The notes under the pieces were generated by a model. That model made no database searches. It was not told the origin of the DNA and worked only from the letters and a program-made list of their open reading frames with translations. The translations under genes were made by a program, and so were the position numbers. From Nitriliruptoraceae bacterium (lineage in GTDB: Bacteria; Actinomycetota; Nitriliruptoria; Nitriliruptorales; Nitriliruptoraceae), in NCBI GenBank assembly GCA_007123425.1, contig SKLC01000190.1:1-9528 (forward strand): DNA of 9,528 nucleotides, in the 5' to 3' direction. This document shows positions 6,705-9,528 of the stretch, in pieces; position 1 is the stretch's first letter; each line of letters opens with the position of its first letter.

Positions 6705-6875
6705 GCCATCGTCCATTCGGCCTTGCCCGGACAATCCGCCGAGCGTGCAGGACGCCACACCGGGAGGGCCGTGGGGCTCCTACGGTCCGAATCGAGCTCG
6801 CCCGTGTCCCCGGCGACGTCACCGGCCCCAGTCCTCGGCCGCCGCCCGCACCCCTTGCCCGACACGGGAGATGTC

Positions 6876-7535
6876 ATGCCGCTGTCACGACAGACCAGCA
6901 CCACCACCTCCGGCGCCGCCGGCCCGCAGGCGCACGGCACCGTGGGGCCCCGCCTCGGCGAGCACCGGGCGAGCGAGCACTCGGCCGCCTCGAGGGCCGG
7001 CGAGCACGAGGTGCCCGAGCACGTCGACGGCCTCCACCGCCTGACCCGGGCGATCGTGACCGCCCCCACCCTGAGGGAGACCCTCTCGGCGCTCTGCGAG
7101 GGCGTGGAGCGCGTCACCGGGGTGGTCGACCTCGCGGTCTCGCTCGACGAGGGCGTGCCCGGCCCGGCGGTGCTGCTGGCCACGAGTCGGGTCGCCTCGC
7201 GCGCCGTCGGGCTCCAGCGCGAGCTGGCTGCCGGGCCCCACGTCCTCGCGGCCACCACCGGCCAGACCTGCGTGCTGCCCGACCTCGTGCGCGAGGACCG
7301 GTGGCCCCGGGTGCGCGCACAGCTGGCCACCCTCGGCCTGGCCGCGGCCGTGGCGGTCCCGCTGGGGTTCAACGGGCGCCGTCTCGGCAGCGTGAGCGGC
7401 TACGTCCGGGAGCCACGGCGCTTCTCCGAGCAGCAGCTGCGGCTGGCCCGCCGGCTGGCGGACGTCGCCGCAGCCGATCTCGCCTACCGGCACCATCCCA
7501 GGCGGCGGCCGGCGTCCACGTCCGCGCCGGTCTGA
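6876..7535 (+). CDS. GAF-domain protein without output domain
   Basis: This 219-residue protein has a low-complexity N-terminus (1-50) and a GAF domain (about 52-203): LHRLTRAIVTAPTLRETLSA, AVGLQRELAAGPHVLA, TGQTCVLPDLVREDRWPRV, GLAAAVAVPLGFNGRRLGSV and FSEQQLRLARRLADVAAADL follow the order seen in the GAF half of actinobacterial GAF-ANTAR proteins. It ends in a short basic tail (HHPRRRRPASTSAPV) where ANTAR would begin, so it can sense but has no visible output. In the N-terminal region Glu-His occurs four times (GEH, SEH, GEH, PEH at 28-49), encoded by repeated GAGCAC. Start: GGGAG at 6866-6870, five bases before ATG; the frame is open upstream to 5949 but overlaps the GAF-ANTAR gene on the other strand. 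Its stop is seven bases from the convergent peptidase gene. It might heterodimerise with the neighbouring GAF-ANTAR protein (inference). Confidence 0.82.
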   Translation: MPLSRQTSTTTSGAAGPQAHGTVGPRLGEHRASEHSAASRAGEHEVPEHVDGLHRLTRAIVTAPTLRETLSALCEGVERVTGVVDLAVSLDEGVPGPAVLLATSRVASRAVGLQRELAAGPHVLAATTGQTCVLPDLVREDRWPRVRAQLATLGLAAAVAVPLGFNGRRLGSVSGYVREPRRFSEQQLRLARRLADVAAADLAYRHHPRRRPASTSAPV

Positions 7536-7551
7536 CCCGGGCTCAAGGGTC
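7534..7551. terminator. Weak hairpin spanning two convergent stop codons
   Basis: GACCC (7534-7538) and GGGTC (7547-7551) form a 5-bp stem with an 8-base loop that covers the ends of both the GAF-only gene and the M42 peptidase gene. It is short and has no T-run; no better terminator was found here. Confidence 0.2.
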
Positions 7552-8748
7552 CTCGATGGGTCGGGTGCGCATGGGCGGCTCGTCTGCCTCGTGATCGTCC
7601 CACCGCGGCTCGATCCGCGCAGGCTGGACCGCGGTGGACGGGAAGCGCTCCAGCGGCCCCTTCGGCGCCGCGTCCCAGTTCTCGAACGTCAGGCGCGTCT
7701 GCAGGTAGACGGAGAGCAGGCGCGCCGTGGCCTCCAGCGAGTCGAGGTGCGTGCGCTCGTGCCCATGGGTGGCGTCGACCCCGAACCCGATCAGGGCGGC
7801 GCGCGTCTCCGCCCCGGCCTCCAGCGCCGCGGCGACGTCGGAGCGGTAGTAGCGGAAGACGTCGCGGTGCGCCTCGATGCCGTGCTCACGCGCGAGCCCG
7901 TCGAGGCGGCGCGTGAGGTGGTAGTCGAAGGGACCGTGCAGATCCTGCATGGCGATGGTCACGCCGGTCTCGGTGGAGGCCTGTCCGGGCGCCGCGACCG
8001 CGACGTCGACCGACAGCAGCTCCGCGACGTCGTGGAAGACGCCGCCCGAGGCGCCGTGGCCCACCTCCTCGGTGATGGTGACCAGCAGGTGCGCCGCCAC
8101 CTCGAGGGAGATGCCCTGCTCGATCACGGCCTTGAACGCCGCCAGCGCCGCCGCCACCGCCCCCTTGCCATCGAGGTGGCGAGAGTTGATGTAGCCGGAG
8201 CAGCTGATGATCGGATGGGCCACGTGGGCGACGTGGTCGCCGACCTGGATGCCGAGGCGCGCGAGGTCCTCGGCATCCCGGACGTGCTCGTCGAGTCGCA
8301 CCTCGACGTGCTCCCACCCCACCGGCTGGGTGTCGACCTCGTCGCCGAAGGCGTGACCGCTGGCCTTGGTCGGCAGCACCGTGCCCGTGTACCAGTGCTC
8401 GGGGTCGTCGGTGAAGATCGTGACCCGCGCCCCCTCGGAGAAGCGGGCGCTGTGGGTGCCCACCGGCGCCAGCGCGAGCCGGCCGTTGGCCTTGAGCCCG
8501 CTCACCATGCACCCGATCGTGTCGGTGTGCACGACCACGGTCCGGGCCAGCCCACCGTTGCCGTTGTCGAGGGTGCCGATCATCGCACCACGACGGGTGA
8601 GCTCGAAGGGTAGGCCGATCTCCTCGAGGCGCTCCCCGACGTACTGCATCACGGCGTCGGTCCGGCCGGTGGGGCTGGGGATGCGCAACAGGTCCAGCAG
8701 GACGTCGTGCATCCAGGCGGTGTCGATCTCGAGCGGCGTCAGTCCCAT
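7543..8748 (-). CDS. M42-family metallopeptidase, osmoprotectant NAGGN-associated subtype
   Basis: This 401-residue protein matches the M42 (dinuclear metal aminopeptidase) subgroup that normally sits beside the genes for N-acetylglutaminylglutamine amide (NAGGN), a compatible solute. Diagnostic stretches are LLRIPSPTGRTD (20-31), ELTRRGA, ARFSEGARVTIFTD (101-114), LPTKASGHAFGDEVDTQP (125-142), TITEEVGHGAS, AAPGQASTETGVTIAMQD, GPFDYHLTRRLDGL, DVFRYYRSD and DATHGHERTH. Likely metal and catalytic residues are His74 (VVHTDTIG), bridging Asp193 (SRHLDGKG), catalytic Glu227 with Glu228, Asp248 and His328. The family usually reads LDDKAG where this has LDGKGA. A 45-residue Pro/Arg/Glu-rich tail (about 357-401) follows the domain. 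Start: ATG at 8748 begins the family N-terminus; no Shine-Dalgarno site precedes it, but TACGGT lies eight bases upstream, fitting a leaderless mRNA. The frame is open further upstream to 9021 but reads through repeats. No NAGGN synthesis gene is in the window. Confidence 0.9.
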   Translation of the reverse strand: MGLTPLEIDTAWMHDVLLDLLRIPSPTGRTDAVMQYVGERLEEIGLPFELTRRGAMIGTLDNGNGGLARTVVVHTDTIGCMVSGLKANGRLALAPVGTHSARFSEGARVTIFTDDPEHWYTGTVLPTKASGHAFGDEVDTQPVGWEHVEVRLDEHVRDAEDLARLGIQVGDHVAHVAHPIISCSGYINSRHLDGKGAVAAALAAFKAVIEQGISLEVAAHLLVTITEEVGHGASGGVFHDVAELLSVDVAVAAPGQASTETGVTIAMQDLHGPFDYHLTRRLDGLAREHGIEAHRDVFRYYRSDVAAALEAGAETRAALIGFGVDATHGHERTHLDSLEATARLLSVYLQTRLTFENWDAAPKGPLERFPSTAVQPARIEPRWDDHEADEPPMRTRPIEDP

Positions 8749-8756
8749 GGCGCCGC

Positions 8757-8762
8757 ACCGTA
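8757..8762 (-). promoter_or_regulatory. Candidate -10 element for leaderless M42 peptidase mRNA
   Basis: On the minus strand TACGGT fits TAnnnT and ends eight bases before the ATG, so transcription would begin at or next to the A of the start codon. No Shine-Dalgarno site exists between them, and no good -35 box is seen 16-18 bases upstream. Confidence 0.3.
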
Positions 8763-8873
8763 CCCCTGGTCTGCCGAGGCACCGCCGTGCGGGCCTCCTC
8801 CAGACGGTCCCCCCGCCGAGCGCCCGGGGGCGACGACGAGCGCCGAGTCCCCGGGGCCGCCGAACGCCGAGAG

Positions 8874-8921
8874 CGCCGAGCGGTGGCAACGCCGAGCGGT
8901 GGCAGCGCCGAGCGTCTACCA
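8874..8921. repeat. 16-bp tandem direct repeats with GCCGAG core
   Basis: Three head-to-tail units begin with CGCCGAGCG at 8874, 8890 and 8906, a period of 16 bases. The first two units differ at their last base only; the third keeps the 9-base core and diverges after it. A fourth core starts at 8925. Looser GCCGAG or GCCGAA copies occur at 8773, 8815, 8842, 8859 and 8866. The array fills the non-coding region upstream of the M42 peptidase gene and beside the AT-rich island. Confidence 0.6.
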
Positions 8922-8971
8922 GGGCGCCGAGCGGAGGAACGCGGCGCGCGTTGAGTGCAACGAGCGGTCCG

Positions 8972-9021
8972 GTGTTCACAAATACTGAAATATACTCTTG
9001 ATGTTCTACCGTCATGAACAT
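8972..9021. promoter_or_regulatory. AT-rich promoter/operator island
   Basis: About 50 bases are markedly AT-rich in otherwise very GC-rich DNA. On the plus strand TATACT (8991-8996) is a near-ideal -10; the hexamer 17 bases upstream (TCCGGT) is a poor -35, so an activator or alternative sigma factor may be needed. Just downstream ATGTTC (9001-9006) and GAACAT (9016-9021) form a perfect 6-bp inverted repeat with a 9-base centre, covering the expected transcription start: a plausible repressor site. ATACT also occurs as a direct repeat at 8982 and 8992. It would drive the gene starting at 9033. Confidence 0.5.
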
Positions 9022-9032
9022 AGACTCGCATC

Positions 9033-9528
9033 ATGACCAGCCTCCCCACACCACCGCTGCCGACCAGGCGTCCGTCCTGGACGCTGCAGCCAGGCACGTT
9101 CGTGGGTGGCCCTGCCGGCCGGGTCCAGCGCCGGCTGGCAGACCCCGCCCGTGGCCGGCACCGCCCGGCCGGGCTCGCGCGCGAGCATGGCGGCACCTAC
9201 GAGCCCGGCCCCACAGACCCGAACGGCCGGGACGAGCAGGGCACCGGCCACGCCGACGGCGAGCAGGTGCACGCCGACGGCGAGCAGATGCGCGACCGCA
9301 GCGACCGTCAGAGCGCCATCGGCCCGCCGGCGCCACCACCACCGACCTCCCCGTACGGGTCGGGCCCCGCCACACCTGCGGTCCGGGATCCCGAGGATCC
9401 AGGACCGGACGGCCCGCTGGACCCCCGGCCGGCGGGTGCGGGCCCCTGCAGTTGCGCGGCCGGCCAGGCCGACACGCAGGCCGGCGCGCAGGACTCGGTG
9501 CGTGACGCGGCCCGTGCGCTGACCGCCG
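9033..9528 (+). CDS. Partial low-complexity protein, runs off the window end
   Basis: From ATG 9033 this frame has no stop through 165 codons to the window edge, so the gene is incomplete at its 3' end. I do not recognise it. The visible part is rich in Pro, Gly, Ala, Asp, Arg and Gln: a basic start (about 11-50), an acidic stretch with a tandem 7-residue repeat (HADGEQV/HADGEQM at 73-86), a proline run (about 100-104), a CSC pair (Cys-Ser-Cys near 141-143), and the start of a helical region (QAGAQDSVRDAARALTA). It looks like a disordered N-terminus before a domain beyond the edge. Evidence for coding: high GC at third positions, acidic residues absent from the competing arginine-rich frames, and an in-frame 21-bp duplication. 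An in-frame stop at 9021-9023 makes 9033 the first possible ATG. No Shine-Dalgarno site is seen; ATG 9014 belongs to another frame. Confidence 0.55.
   Translation, partial: MTSLPTPPLPTRRPSWTLQPGTFVGGPAGRVQRRLADPARGRHRPAGLAREHGGTYEPGPTDPNGRDEQGTGHADGEQVHADGEQMRDRSDRQSAIGPPAPPPPTSPYGSGPATPAVRDPEDPGPDGPLDPRPAGAGPCSCAAGQADTQAGAQDSVRDAARALTA
9249..9290 (+). repeat. 21-bp in-frame tandem duplication
   Basis: Two adjacent 21-base units (9249-9269 and 9270-9290) start with CACGCCGACGGCGAGCAG and differ only in the last codon, GTG versus ATG. They encode HADGEQV and HADGEQM in the frame starting at 9033. The unit is exactly seven codons, which supports that frame as translated. Confidence 0.75.

Noticed and set aside
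7591..8613. 340-codon plus-strand open frame
   Set aside because: It is antisense to the M42 peptidase, whose motifs are unmistakable.
8773..8931. Repeat array as a CRISPR
   Set aside because: Repeat units are 16 bp and directly abutting, without unique spacers of constant length, and no cas gene is present.
8972..8980. GTGTTCACA as a DnaA box
   Set aside because: It matches the actinobacterial box TTGTCCACA at only 7 of 9 bases, is single, and no origin genes are present.
8749..9021. N-terminal extension of the M42 peptidase (up to 492 residues)
   Set aside because: The extension translates the tandem repeats and AT-rich island and has no family similarity; the family N-terminus begins at 8748.
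9012..9272. 86-codon minus-strand frame with a hydrophobic start
   Set aside because: It is antisense to the better-supported 9033 frame and soon becomes Arg/Gly-rich; no ribosome site or homology seen.
9014..9505. Alternative plus-strand frame from ATG 9014
   Set aside because: It is dominated by arginine and proline and breaks the 21-bp codon-exact repeat logic; the 9033 frame has better composition.

Overview
The window is very GC-rich, with G or C at almost every third codon position. It carries a GAF-ANTAR regulator and several AGGAGG-type ribosome binding sites, which points to a chromosomal segment of an actinomycete (Actinomycetota). No rRNA, tRNA, transposase, integrase or CRISPR array was seen. 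The sequence does not allow a genus-level call.

Layout from left to right: (1) phosphoenolpyruvate synthase (ppsA, minus, 47-2437); (2) a small metal-type cupin (plus, 2716-3168), divergent from ppsA, with a 20-bp perfect palindrome in its leader; (3) a zinc- and probably NAD-dependent alcohol dehydrogenase (minus, 3261-4316), convergent with the cupin and separated from it by a strong hairpin that probably terminates both; (4) a two-helix membrane protein (plus, 4559-5134) divergent from the dehydrogenase; (5) an unrecognised 182-residue protein (minus, 5149-5697) with its own candidate promoter and an 18-bp inverted repeat; (6) a GAF-ANTAR antiterminator-type regulator (minus, 5886-6602), divergent from (7) a GAF-only protein lacking ANTAR (plus, 6876-7535); (8) an M42-family peptidase of the subtype normally linked to the osmoprotectant NAGGN (minus, 7543-8748), apparently without a Shine-Dalgarno site; (9) an upstream region with 16-bp tandem repeats, then an AT-rich promoter/operator-like island; (10) a low-complexity reading frame (plus, 9033 onward) that stays open to the window edge.

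Almost every gene is alone in its transcription unit, in alternating divergent and convergent pairs, so the window is not one operon. Themes that may connect the genes are central carbon and redox metabolism (PEP synthase, dehydrogenase), stress or osmotic adaptation (membrane protein, M42 peptidase) and GAF-based sensing. These links are inference. The parts least explained by known families are the ANTAR/ANTAR-less GAF pair, the orphan M42 peptidase, the 182-residue protein with its operator-like repeat, and the repeat plus AT-rich island before the run-off gene.
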